Positions 63,401 to 64,000 of a stretch of 64,000 bases of DNA are shown here, one piece after another. The translations under genes were made by a program, and so were the position numbers. Below the pieces are notes generated by a model, which ran no database searches, was not told the DNA's origin, and saw only the letters and a program-made list of their open reading frames with translations. The stretch is taken from assembly GCF_000375425.1 (NCBI RefSeq), contig NZ_AQXG01000002.1:513712-577711 (forward strand), given 5' to 3'. The first letter of the stretch is position 1, and each line of letters opens with the position of its first letter. This DNA is from Gracilimonas tropica DSM 19535 (GTDB taxonomy: Bacteria > Bacteroidota > Rhodothermia > Balneolales > Balneolaceae).

Positions 63401-63747
63401 TTGAAGAAGAAACTATATCCTTTAGAAGCGGTTGACTGATCTCCTATTCTGACTCTGAATAATAAATTGGACCCATCATATGACATAAAAGCGGCAGCTT
63501 GATTGGTATTATCAGAGCCAACTAAATCAGTATGTCCTCCCCCTGCTCCTGTTCGCACATCTTTAACGGGTTCTAATTGCAAAACTGGCAAACCGAAATA
63601 AGAAATCTCACTTTCCCCTACATCATTGAATTGAAACCCAGAACTCGTTTCTGAAACAAACCCATCTCCGTTTGGATCCAATACCAATCTTCCACTACCC
63701 TCTGCAGATTTAAATATCAACCCCGAAGTCTGCCCTAAAGCATCCAC
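36445..63747 (-). CDS. Giant modular T9SS-secreted adhesin-like protein (about 9,100 residues)
   Basis: One open frame of 9,100 codons (GTG 63747 to TAG 36445-36447). Approximate architecture: residues 1-260, beta-rich domain opening QTSGLIFKSAEGSG with LDPNGDGFVS; 275-750, Bap-type Ig repeats; 761-2777, invasin/Big_1-like and other Ig domains; 2778-3370, 4115-5137 and 6059-7146, three arrays of MBG/YDG-type repeats (DDKTYDGTTDV and WPTASDITYGE motifs), with Ig stretches between; about 3668-3899, an inserted LamG-like module; 7147-7350, cadherin domains; 7680-7930, Calx-beta; 8550-8790, LamG; about 8890-9000, Fn3-like; 9010-9100, T9SS type A sorting domain (YPNPFNPSTKIEYWV, ASGTYFYRM). It should be exported by Sec and T9SS and anchored at the cell surface, probably for adhesion or predation-like contact. 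No enzyme domain is evident. The start is doubtful: a signal peptide lies upstream one base out of frame. Confidence 0.9.
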   Translation of the reverse strand: MDALGQTSGLIFKSAEGSGRLVLDPNGDGFVSETSSGFQFNDVGESEISYFGLPVLQLEPVKDVRTGAGGGHTDLVGSDNTNQAAAFMSYDGSNLLFRVRIGDQSTASKGYSFFFNTDFNAFGPKGANFTSSNPGFQFEIVLETGKGISIYSLNGGISTLETTLSEGQHFQKSISYTSVTGSNGYFYDFYVPISEIESAISGFTFNPSSTEFRAAMATITRAQSGITGTLSDINGVNDSNFRDPVQALVNIVEATPPTTLDDIAEGGGGFGASVTNVPSVFTPLVEGATTISGTSVEADGTDIIINIDGVLTTFEDAVQNNEWSVTVSALSEGQVVKAQAEADVDGKSISGETDEYNVFATGLQCSPAPVNATGGGKSVDGTVSPVPSGLTVSDLTIRIYNTDGTIYASTDPADSPIVSAAMTSLDVNTGAFVVDQTTSGANQLRSQDVEGRLITAQFTGQCESEKAVFSASTLTVTDAPVITTSEITESSLSQDVSGTAEAGSTVNLYYDGTQIGTTTADGSGNWTISVSGGTFFAGGEVYAKAENTANGEVLSPKSNIVTVVPENPDTSLAPVIVGEYVNTTGVTISGYTSEGSNVSIVVYVNGSEVGTATSDAFGNWDLTNVDLSGDAGNDITATAQSSGELVSALSDPVTIQQGESTAPSIYNGIDEEIEYSQLDNNSNTNGAISGSGSGNIRIYIDGDLAADNKSFPVDTSDAALGGGTIGELMRPGVQIFATAQQTGFTESDSSNVVTVISDPVRYLSVSSISPDPVPYGGGETVTLTFRVLDDGFQLEQGVTVNFSISGATNTLSSTSGTTDANGEVTITYTTDVADNGNTISVEATAANADPYNASFDIEAKPPVLSNLNLGNDGSDNITLSFDSDKQLGASASDIAITVTGPSSFSQSFNRSQFTESGSFTYTLNVTQAYGDNGTYTATLNDALDSSGNDGADGSLTDQYTLSLDNDAPASVTLVSPSAVVLRASSGTNNVQTLDVGYSYSDANPDAATIVFDDGTNTATYNIDDSGYAADGSTKTVSLDLSSPDATTGSGLVDGNTYDIQITATDIAANSAGDSGTNLLTIDNTAPSLTTAEVNGSTLVLTYNENLDTASSPATSTYSIVGSGTGTQEPSAIDVTGNKITLTLDTSIEYGETVTLDYTVPGSNPAQDTGSENDASSLTDQAVTNNRPDTTDPVTTITSPTDSDVVSSISNITGGATDNAGVTGVELEIQRDSDSYYWNGSSWQSGQTTVSAIAVDGTFDSTDEDWTYDASSITGSDTYTVTATSSDAAGNTGTSPAVGFTIDATAPSGYTVAWDTDPINANNDDAAAFTITDGEVGADYEYTITSNGGAGSVTSTGTIESTSEGITNVDVSGLPDGILTVSVVLTDTLSNEGNPATDTAVKDAIAPTLSNVSLSNDGSGNLVITFDSDEALGGSNSDISVSVDGSNTTDVYVFDRSDFTESGTGPFTYSLSVTQAFDDGDGTYIVSIDDAIDPAGNDGGNGTDQDDYSLDTTAPTGYSVAWDTDPVNSANEENTGFTISDGENGADYNWEITSSGGGTTVTGSGTFSGTTSESITNVDVSGLGDGTLTLTVYLTDQTGNQSSDVTDTVVKDTSVPTLAGSTPTDDDTGISVRTNIELNFSEAINAGTGTIELYATDGDVLVESFDVVADAGTGAGQVNFDGSTITINPTNDLEGVKAYYVQIGSSAIEDNARNTYAGISNETDLNFETAAGPAASISLTGPADVVAGTESGNFTLTVLDAQGNETNVSQDTEFALSSDQSGATFNPVSPITVTNGSSSTTFTYTNSTVGDGSHEITAAWSSGGDDLGSATHDITVNAGTLDNFLVEAAGGGSITEQTAGNSFNIDITARDANGNTVTGFSGTVDLSLNNDGEFATGDGTTTSFTDGVLSDYTIRIDSAATGYQISATNGTENGSSNTFDVVPNAIAVLQFTQQPSNAEAGAAISPAVSVQLFDNFGNEAAEENEGITLTISGGATLSNGTSTTDANGLATFTNLFVSEVGQNYTLTARLDSDDSITANSGIFDITSGAGVAANSFASVPDGTAGTATEITITVQDAENNPVTGEAVNLELSVSDGPNAGATFTAINDEGDGTYTVSYTPTITGDDEITITLNSTEISGSPYTSTVSAGAPDAVVFTSTEQTITAGENSSNITVEIRDANDNVAEAGSGGITFDLSSDGNGEFRNTGDENSISMITIAEGASTGSFRYYSEMVSVDELAVADQNSTTGVGSVTQNITVEPGAISVAANGSELSGSNLNRIADGVEEATITLQLKDEFGNTIEQADVAVEFATTGGTLSETAVTTNTGGQASVKLTSTNAGEFDITAQVDDSGNGTADAAVTNGSPVTVTFEVGTISASNSSVNVDPATLVVGNNSTITVTLLDANNNPITGIGEADFDFALAGDASLVADTFTENGSGQYEVQVTNTTAEEITVTVTADGIELEDTPSITFNAGAISASNSTVSANPTTLVADGNAASTVTIVLKDANGNAVSGQAGNIILSGMSNANIGTVTETGIAGTYEVDLTNTTAEEITVTVTADGTELDDKPAITFEPGAISASNSEVTATSPHTADGSDASTVTIALKDANNNVISGLTNADFSIDLTGDASAGTVSETGTTGTYEVEVTNNTVESVTVTVTANSVQLDDDPAIVFQTGTATDLAFVDQPNTSTPAGDDIGTITVRIEDASGNLIDTDGTSITLAISDGATLVGTKTQTTVNGVATFTNLYVEEPGTDYTLTATSGSLNADQSNAFDVTRRAITLTADAQSKVYGEADSLFTYQITSGDTIPGISLSGSLNRTVGEDAGTYTITQNDLTNANNPSYAITFVAADLTIHAKGLTLTHFVADDKTYDGTTDVTGAGFDDDRLSGDELEFSYDVSFADANAGTDKDVNFTNIAISGGADAGNYTLVTTSGTATADISKAAITGITWPTASSITYGQTLAASDLSEGSADQDGSFAFANPATAPASAGTYGAEVTYTATDTNYTSATHDVDVEVAQKELTIGDAVVSNKVYDGTTEAEISGATLNGVINDDDVSLNELVGSFADSDVANDIEVTAAITLQGTDTGNYSLTQPTGLSANITAKELTIGGTFTAEDKVYDGTTEATISQNNLSLSSSVSGDEVSLDALEVEFASADVGTDITVSISNAELSGADAGNYMLNLTGAPTTTADITKEYPTITAWPTASGITYGQSLASSVLTGGTEQNGLTGTFTFVDDQIIPNEAGTYQASIVFTPTDSDNYASVTGTNVTDVSVAKKPLTITISNASRAADEADPTFTLEDFTAQLAANDTETDVTGGSVDYVLATTNANSAPGIYEDEIGVDETSLNGAKANNYDITLQNGDFEITPAALASFDISGISDPTKAGAFHTVTITARDTDGNIKTDYTGTVTFNSSDTSAELPANYTFTASDQGTKTFTNGVILKTAGEQWVQVEDATDDTKNGRQENITVTHADPANILVSTIADQTVGVPFPVSFTIQDEYGNTVTDFEGDVELSAAFGSIRPSELTFLSSEQGEKKTGLTVFENGTAQKISVVAAGNTSISGESNEFDVSTGPGAKLVITTQPAGGKSGEELAQQPVLEIQDVGGNLVTSDNQSEVTVSIYSGDNGTLTGTKTVTADAGIVSYTDLNLAGLVSEEYYFRFTSPGLIEANTYDFNGLTPGNLYGQDNWLQNTAAGGTQRNSVVVSDGQDETQWVRFGESGGSVRSVASRVNDGNFAFTSLDSSDTKAIFQADVYVGYWGIRVWAGYDRNDDGAIYGVDERGPGFFVRSNGSEAAILTPDGNTSVSGNGKVASGGWLRLKLEMDLEANNGEGAGTLYIQNLSDGDTEFEVVTGLENVNLGLDATASNTRNYALWNGVDFHMEGATHGLNNVKLGKEANLISDPVNVTAGYPEQMAIQTQPENSVAGENIVGPPSVIVKDAKGNTVSGVDITVGVNQNQIDSGTTTITTDGNGIASFDDLKINTAQAGYTLEFDADTSSVTNVTSAEFDVLAGDATQLTFDTHPSSSTPAGDNIGTVKVRLEDAAGNLIEDDGVNVTVDISDGATLVGTTTQTTIDGVATFSDLYVEEPGTEYTLTAASTGLNSDQSTEFDITRRAITITADAKSKVFGEDDPAFTYEITSGDTIPDVDLSGSLTREAGEDAGTYAINQNNLTGANNPSYAITFVAADLTIHAKDLTLTNFVADDKTYDGTTDVTGAGFDDDRLSGDELEFSYDVSFADANAGTGKDVNFTNITLSGGADAGNYNLMTTSGSTTADILKADPTITAWPTATGITYGQTLAASTLQNSDADGTFAFTDDSEKPSSAGAYQAEVSFTPTDSNNYNTATQDVEVEVETKELTIAGSFTAEDKVFDGTTDAAINDNSLTLSGIENSDDVSLTNLIVEFASADVAEGIEVSITNAELSGVDKDNYTLSLTGAPTTNADITNAAVTVSEWPTASDIIYGEALNNSTLSGGTADQAGTFAFTDETIEPDSAGTWEVKVTFTPENNNFAAVTNTIDVEVAPKELTISDAIASNKVYNGSTDAAITGATLNGVINNDDIALNELVGSFADADVASDIEVTAAITLQGTDTGNYTLTQPTGLSANITAKELTIGGTFTVEDKVYDGTTEATISQNNLSLSSSVSGDEVSLDALEVEFASADVGTDITVSISNAELSGADAGNYTLSLTGAPTTTADITKENPTITAWPTASDITYGETLAASTLSGGNADGIFAFTDETIKPDSAGTWEAEVTFTPTDSDNYATVKQNVDVAVGQKTLTIVNAAAQNKTYDGTTEATIANAELSGIETGDAVSLTGATTGTFAQQNVGTGIAVSTNFGLTGDDADNYTLNQPGSLTADITTAELTVSNVTIGTKIYDGTTDVSITGADLDGTIGSDDVSLDELTANFNDADVAEGVNINTSFTITGDDAGNYELTQPTGLSADINPKEITISGSFEAEDKIYDGTSDAEFQANNLTLNGVLVADQANVSLDNLAIQFADANVEENKTVSINSAEIGGSRAFNYELSTETTPEAQAAISAKALTIVVNDGSRTAGATNPTFEFSDFAPGLVTGDVIADITGGTGTSADVNFTLAATDANSETGEYADEISIDPASLDGSKAGNYDITIEPGTLTITPAALGSLLVEEIDDPTTAGVSNTVRVTALDTEGNLKTDYTGTITFSSSDTDVDLPENYTFIAGDEGVRTFTDEVIFKTAGTHWVQAEDGVISARQENIDVVAGLVAVDNAGTLLEVISNNVTANGTDQGEVRATLLDEFDNPVSDVTVTFAVTGDASIGTPTGTSDANGQITAIITNNTAETVNITAQFDSNDDATADADITNGSPAKVTFDAGDAANLAIQSGNNQSDVVTETLDNALVVKVTDAEGNPVADETVTFSIAEIPVDATGETLSATSVTTDANGEASTQLTLGTKAGSYEISAQVTGLDAVSFEATATAGAASQLAFTRQPTDATAGAYINPAVTVQLLDAYENEVFDTGTEISLSISGGATLSGSVAQNTENGVATFDDLNVAEVGTYTLTATSGSLSSDESDEFTISAGAADAIVMVTQPENTVAGEAVNGTPKVRVEDASGNPLAGIEVSVALSSNEFTGSSITTVTTDANGEAGFDNLIIETAATNYTLTFSTDGVADLVSDEFDVTNAGIYVDNSSISADPTTLAVGEESEITVTLADAFGNAVSGVTNFDIRLGGDAAINDAIAETGTAGTYTFTVTNTTAEEIAVNVDANTTTIGSVDIEFNAGAINASNSTVSADPSTLVADGTTTSTITIELKDANGNAITAQAGNISLSGLSNASAGTITETGTAGTYEVDLTNTTAEEITVTVTADGTDLDDQPVITFTPGAISAFNSEVTATSPHTADGTDASTITIKLKDANDNIISGLNNTDFTVSLTGNAAAGTVNETGTSGTYEVEVTNSTVESVTATITADGVTLEDEPTINFQTGAASQLVFDDQPNDTTVAGDNIGTITVMVQDVTGNLVDTDGTSITIAISDGATLVGTTTQSTTDGVATFSDLYVQEPGTDYTLTATSAGLDTDESEAFAITRRAITITADAKSKVFGEDDPAFIYEITSGDTIPDVAISGSLTREAGEDAGTYAITQNDLTGANNPSYAITYVGADLSITKKDLTLTHFVADDKTYDGTTDVTGAGFDDDRLSGDELEFSYDVSFADANAGTGKDVNFTNITLSGGADAGNYNLMTTSGSTTADISKADPTITAWPTATGITYGQTLAASTLQNGTADGMFAFTDDSEKPSSVGTYQAEVTFTPTDSDNYNTATQNVDVQVGTKELIIAGSFTAEDKEFDGTKDATIIENKLALNGIENNDDVNLANLEVEFASADVAEAIEVSITNAELSGADKDNYTLSLDGAPTTNADITNAGVTITEWPTASDITYGEALSNSTLSGGTADQTGTFAFSDETVEPTGAGTYSAEVTFTPDSDNFAPVTNDVNVEVLPKELTISDAIAEDKEYDGTTEATITGATLNGVINDDEVSLNELVGSFAEADVATEIAVNAAIALQGADTGNYTLTQPTGLAADITVKKLTISGDFIAEDKVFDGSADATIAQNNLWLSTPVAGDEVSLDGLEVEFAKADVGTDITVSISNAELSGADAGNYTLSLTGAPTTTADITKENPTITAWPTASDITYGETLAASTLNGGNANGSFAFTDDTIKPDSAGTWEAEVTFTPNDSDNYATLTQNVDVAVAKKALTVINAVAENKIYDGNTDAVIQNAELNGLEVGDDVSLNELVGTFADSYVANDISVTAALTLEGTDTDNYELTQPTGLTANITPLELTIAGSFTAEDKVFDGSIDATINENNLTLTTPISGDNVELTNVEVAFADSNVANDVEVNITSAELSGTDAGNYTLSLTGAPTTTADITNAGVTITNWPSASDIIYGEALSNSTLSGGTADQSGTFAFTDETVEPDSAGTWKAQITFTPDNENYAPVTNDVNVEVAPKELTISDAIAEDKIYDGTTGATITGASLNGVIYNDDVYLNKLLGSFEDANVANNISVEAAITISGDDTENYVLTQPSGLSANISAKELTIAGNFSAESKDFDGNTDATIDQNNLTLDTPVDGDDVSLTNIVVEFSSADVANDIEVNITSAELSGAQSDNYTLSLTNAPTTTADILDATAPIITGVTGQAGDDSSTVSLDEGIQEIGTLAANENVSWSLTGGEDQSRFEIGSSTGDLSFNLETDFENPVDANTENDYVVDVTATDESGNTSVHTVTVNVLNINDNAPVITSNGGGDSATTTMDEGVKAVTTVTATDADGDEVTYEISGGTDQDFFTIDETSGELEFKESPSVGNQFSYEVTVRANDGENSDDQTLTINLKSTTEIARFTDSYVDGVSYQTSSGLSGLTGDAGSSGSFRYQNGDDITLSVGDVTLAEFNAEVIQGEVLFMHDIAEVELSNSNNNYVENLAIFLQALDADLQDNNPNDGLLKTAEVQNTDAAFANGISISEETRNSFSGYKDAGTGEALNISTAGKQMIANALASVNIEYNASTELDVSGNGENVFETIAMNHVAATVEDLAGNRAPANFDERKADAINVPGGLIEYNYNQIDRSITFDAEDLLQGAVPQQVTKANMVIKNVRLSEAFEYVGSIDSLGNREYRINLADSVDYYDLEDLTIDYRVEDWTAFLDVQAEAIDLYKSHLSSDIPAVGEGDGVHEFAIHSSLTFAEDQKLNINFIAEGYADSVGYLIAEYSDDYLTPIDYSVDGGQTWLEMEQVGITYNTLGVPRPDFEFTLPANQDSVLLRVPIFDDQKFEGDEYFDAIVSGNSVYDERVRFLIEDNETEEPELPGINIDFIYALEGQGSVDYTLTLNKPSAEVVTVDYNMIDLGATAGEDYEGVEGMLTFQPGDTVANITVPIIDDEKVETDPNPEMAIINLENPTNAVLFDAQGTLRIFDNDGPDNATIALNLDPVTGDNYLDKDDQTEMVDLTGSISPADFNVQIVKLELNENIYTVQPGESGTFTVPVKVADLLEDADLTVDAEVFAFTPTEQASSTATQTYGVDNSARLAFVNQPENTVAGEMLNSVTVQLVDENENEVSAEGIEITITLNGDANLKGTLTAQTNAAGLATFSDLSIETAGIDYTLTATGVGYPDITSQPFDVMAGSVFADNSSITATSPHVADGQDSSEVIIMLKDEFENAISGLANSSFVFGIGENAVITPVTEGNAGEYKAFITNTVAEQITLAAEVGGVVLNQTPEIVFNTGSAVAGNTMASIPDGKVGYPTPISITVADVSGNAVTGVASQLGIELSGSNEGAEISDITDNEDGTYSAEYIPFTPGEDQFLITLAGDSISGNPYTSLVEAGDLKAVTVSSGDGQTGRVNSVLDDSLVVQILDENDFAIPGVDIEFEVTSTPDSAEDFGFSDQLLETDKNGYAWVKFKLGTKVGEYRITARIQETQKAKTDSNTVREVEFSAFATPGEIKNFAIAGGGDQYQPTLSVLKDSLTVTLFDNFNNPVPNEPVHFSLISQPELAQDAKIMQDTVITNSDGIAATSFKLGDLAGDYIISAEAYQQPQLDSLTFKATAWEKRTNPTIIDTVNTVVFDGDPNTFMYADPDESLNNLRNFTLEIWVLPNALTDGFELFQKGRGENGDFHFSMGGNGNKLTASFQLENGKLITLNAEDVFDEEEVQTGALKTQNDVQYKWTHLAFVVDNDNKRANLYKNGFREDQTEFEGEVAINNSRLEMGRGFDGEIHEVRVWKESRSRNEIQSLLTQILSGDENNLVLYHTFDDDGDVADDLTDEGNDLKLGEGVERNFSVRGVPDIEMLENEQYIMAFKAEDEFGSRLFTVINELPKNGRIYQVINNGTDIGTEITQPNTQLQDPLNRALYVPEQNYNGLDSLNYSLEDSLGNSSSADRMITIYPVYRPPAQFAQLLPAENDSVRVALREEIGSTKVKFNWEPSSAYNGNDTEYIFTIWDDQGREEVFTGITDTTQILDINNSILDFDNWYTWRVEATDGIDTTQSAGEMRFVVARDIPIVYQLHQNYPNPFNPSTKIEYWVPVTSKVRIEIYNILGQRVQTLLDESNVTAGTYSVTWDARGLASGTYFYRMVSEGLNGSRFVKMKKMMLIK
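36448..36720 (-). other. T9SS type A C-terminal sorting domain of the giant protein
   Basis: The last 90 residues contain the family signature: LHQNYPNPFNPSTKIEYWVP, VRIEIYNILGQRVQTL, and AGTYSVTWDARGLASGTYFY, ending in a basic strand MKKMMLIK. Type A domains direct proteins across the outer membrane by the type IX system and are removed on attachment to surface glycolipid. No T9SS component genes are in the window, so the machinery must be elsewhere. Confidence 0.93.
42311..45573 (-). repeat. Third MBG/YDG super-repeat array of the giant gene
   Basis: About 1,088 codons made of alternating units: an MBG unit starting AITITADAKSKVFGEDDP, a YDG unit with DDKTYDGTTDVTGAGFDDD, units with WPTASDITYGEALSNSTLSG, and NKVYDGTTEATI-type units. 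The same order begins all three arrays. It is followed by DATAPIITG and the cadherin domains. Confidence 0.85.
48341..51405 (-). repeat. Second MBG/YDG super-repeat array of the giant gene
   Basis: About 1,022 codons with the same unit types and order as the other arrays. Its N-terminal part is nearly identical in DNA to the start of the third array (50878-51411 against 45040-45580), and an inner part (about 49724-50032) to the first array (about 54229-54535). It ends at the TLTITPAALGSLLVEE junction into Ig domains. Confidence 0.85.
52053..52745 (-). other. LamG-like module inserted into an Ig repeat of the giant gene
   Basis: About 231 residues (roughly 3668-3899) beginning TYDFNGLTPGNLYGQDNW and ending before LISDPVNVTAG. 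Composition differs from the surrounding Ig repeats: Trp-rich, with VYVGYWGIRVWAGYDRNDDG and GGWLRLKLEMDLEA segments like concanavalin/LamG beta sandwiches. The flanks FRFTSPGL and ISDPVNVTAG join into a normal Ig end, so the module appears nested. Confidence 0.6.
53641..55416 (-). repeat. First, shorter MBG/YDG super-repeat array of the giant gene
   Basis: About 592 codons beginning AITLTADAQSKVYGEADS and ending FEITPAALASFDISG. It holds fewer units than the two other arrays and more diverged MBG sequence, but shares a tract of about 310 bp with the second array at high identity. The junction into the next Ig domain is the same type as in the second array. Confidence 0.85.
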
Positions 63748-63850
63748 CCAACACTAATAGTAGGAATGCACAGACCGAAACAAAGGCATACTTTCCTTTG
63801 AATTTATTTAGAAAAAAGCCAATAAGGTGTTGATTGTATTCCAACTGCAT
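63710..63850 (-). pseudogene. Out-of-frame signal peptide segment of the giant gene
   Basis: ATG 63850 lies ten bases after the stop of the preceding minus-strand gene and opens a 46-residue frame with a basic start and a hydrophobic core (KYAFVSVCAFLLLVLGG), stopping at 63710-63712. The giant frame begins with a stop codon just upstream of its GTG at 63747, so it has no signal of its own. Removing one G of the run 63747-63749 joins the two as LLLVLVDALGQTSGLIF, a complete Sec signal peptide with a plausible cleavage site before QTSG. The frameshift may be a sequencing error, a real mutation, or a phase or recoding site. Confidence 0.7.
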
Positions 63851-63860
63851 GTAAAATCGA

Positions 63861-64000
63861 CTATTCGTTATTTGAATTTTTTGTTGCCGGTACCAGGAAT
63901 GCATCTTCTAATCCCCGGATCTTTTGAATTTCTTTTAGCTTACTCATAGCATTTTCTACCTTGTGGTAGACCGGAGTCAAAATCGTGTAACCATTGCCCT
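63861..64000 (-). CDS. 3' end of an unidentified gene (possible SPOR-like C-terminus)
   Basis: Only the last 46 codons or so are in the window, with stop TAG at 63861-63863. The visible end reads NGYTILTPVYHKVENAMSKL, then KEIQKIRGLEDAFLVPA and a short polar tail. The pattern of a small alpha/beta unit ending in DAFLVPA is reminiscent of SPOR peptidoglycan-binding domains, but this is weak. The signal-peptide frame of the giant gene starts ten bases later, so the two probably share a transcript. Confidence 0.6.
   Translation of the reverse strand, partial: GNGYTILTPVYHKVENAMSKLKEIQKIRGLEDAFLVPATKNSNNE

Noticed and set aside
36445..63747. Many plus-strand frames of 60-200 codons across the giant gene
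   Set aside because: They lie antisense to an uninterrupted modular coding frame, have Ser/Val/Ala-rich mirrored compositions repeating with the domain period, and show no family motifs. They are shadows of the repeats.

Overview
The window looks like chromosomal DNA from a member of the Bacteroidota/Balneolota branch (FCB group), most likely Balneolaceae. The grounds are the T9SS type A C-terminal sorting domain on a giant surface protein, a Bacteroidetes-type dcw order lacking murF and ddl, a metY-metX-hom methionine operon, a DUF4296 lipoprotein, a type III pantothenate kinase, and several short intergenic inverted repeats typical of these genomes. The assignment is an inference from gene content. 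No database search was possible.

Region 1 (1-7.5 kb): the 3' end of mutS, a MITE-like inverted repeat, era, then a methionine operon (metY, metX, hom). Its leader carries two regulatory devices in series. The first is a 25-codon Cys/Met-rich reading frame (2261-2338) whose stop codon overlaps an antiterminator strand for a following intrinsic terminator. The second is a SAM-I (S-box) riboswitch with its own terminator. This tandem leader is the most attractive candidate for an undescribed regulatory system here. A secreted S58 peptidase follows.

Region 2 (7.5-23.6 kb): a dense division and cell-wall cluster: mraZ, rsmH, ftsL, ftsI (PBP with two PASTA domains), murE (meso-DAP type), mraY, murD, ftsW, murG, murC, ftsQ, an unrecognised 98-codon gene, ftsA and ftsZ. 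Most genes overlap or nearly touch. mraZ is preceded by a three-box MraZ operator with 10-bp period next to a sigma70-like promoter, and by a second box array in the opposite orientation about 200 bp upstream.

Region 3 (23.6-36.4 kb): housekeeping and envelope genes: a GT4 glycosyltransferase, a secreted esterase with a nested domain, a DUF4296 lipoprotein, an SDR oxidoreductase, coaX, udk, an N-acetylmuramoyl-L-alanine amidase, a 1,000-residue P-loop ATPase translationally coupled to an MscS-type channel, and an M49-like metallopeptidase lipoprotein. A strong bidirectional terminator closes the region.

Region 4 (36.4-63.9 kb): one uninterrupted 27.3-kb minus-strand reading frame encoding about 9,100 residues. 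It is a modular adhesin-like protein with a substrate/carbohydrate-binding-like N-terminus, dozens of bacterial Ig/invasin-type domains, three long arrays of YDG/MBG-type repeats, cadherin, Calx-beta and LamG modules, and a T9SS sorting domain. Its probable signal peptide lies just upstream in another frame, one base out of phase. The repeat arrays contain near-identical DNA tracts with a mosaic pattern suggesting gene conversion. The window ends inside the 3' end of another minus-strand gene.
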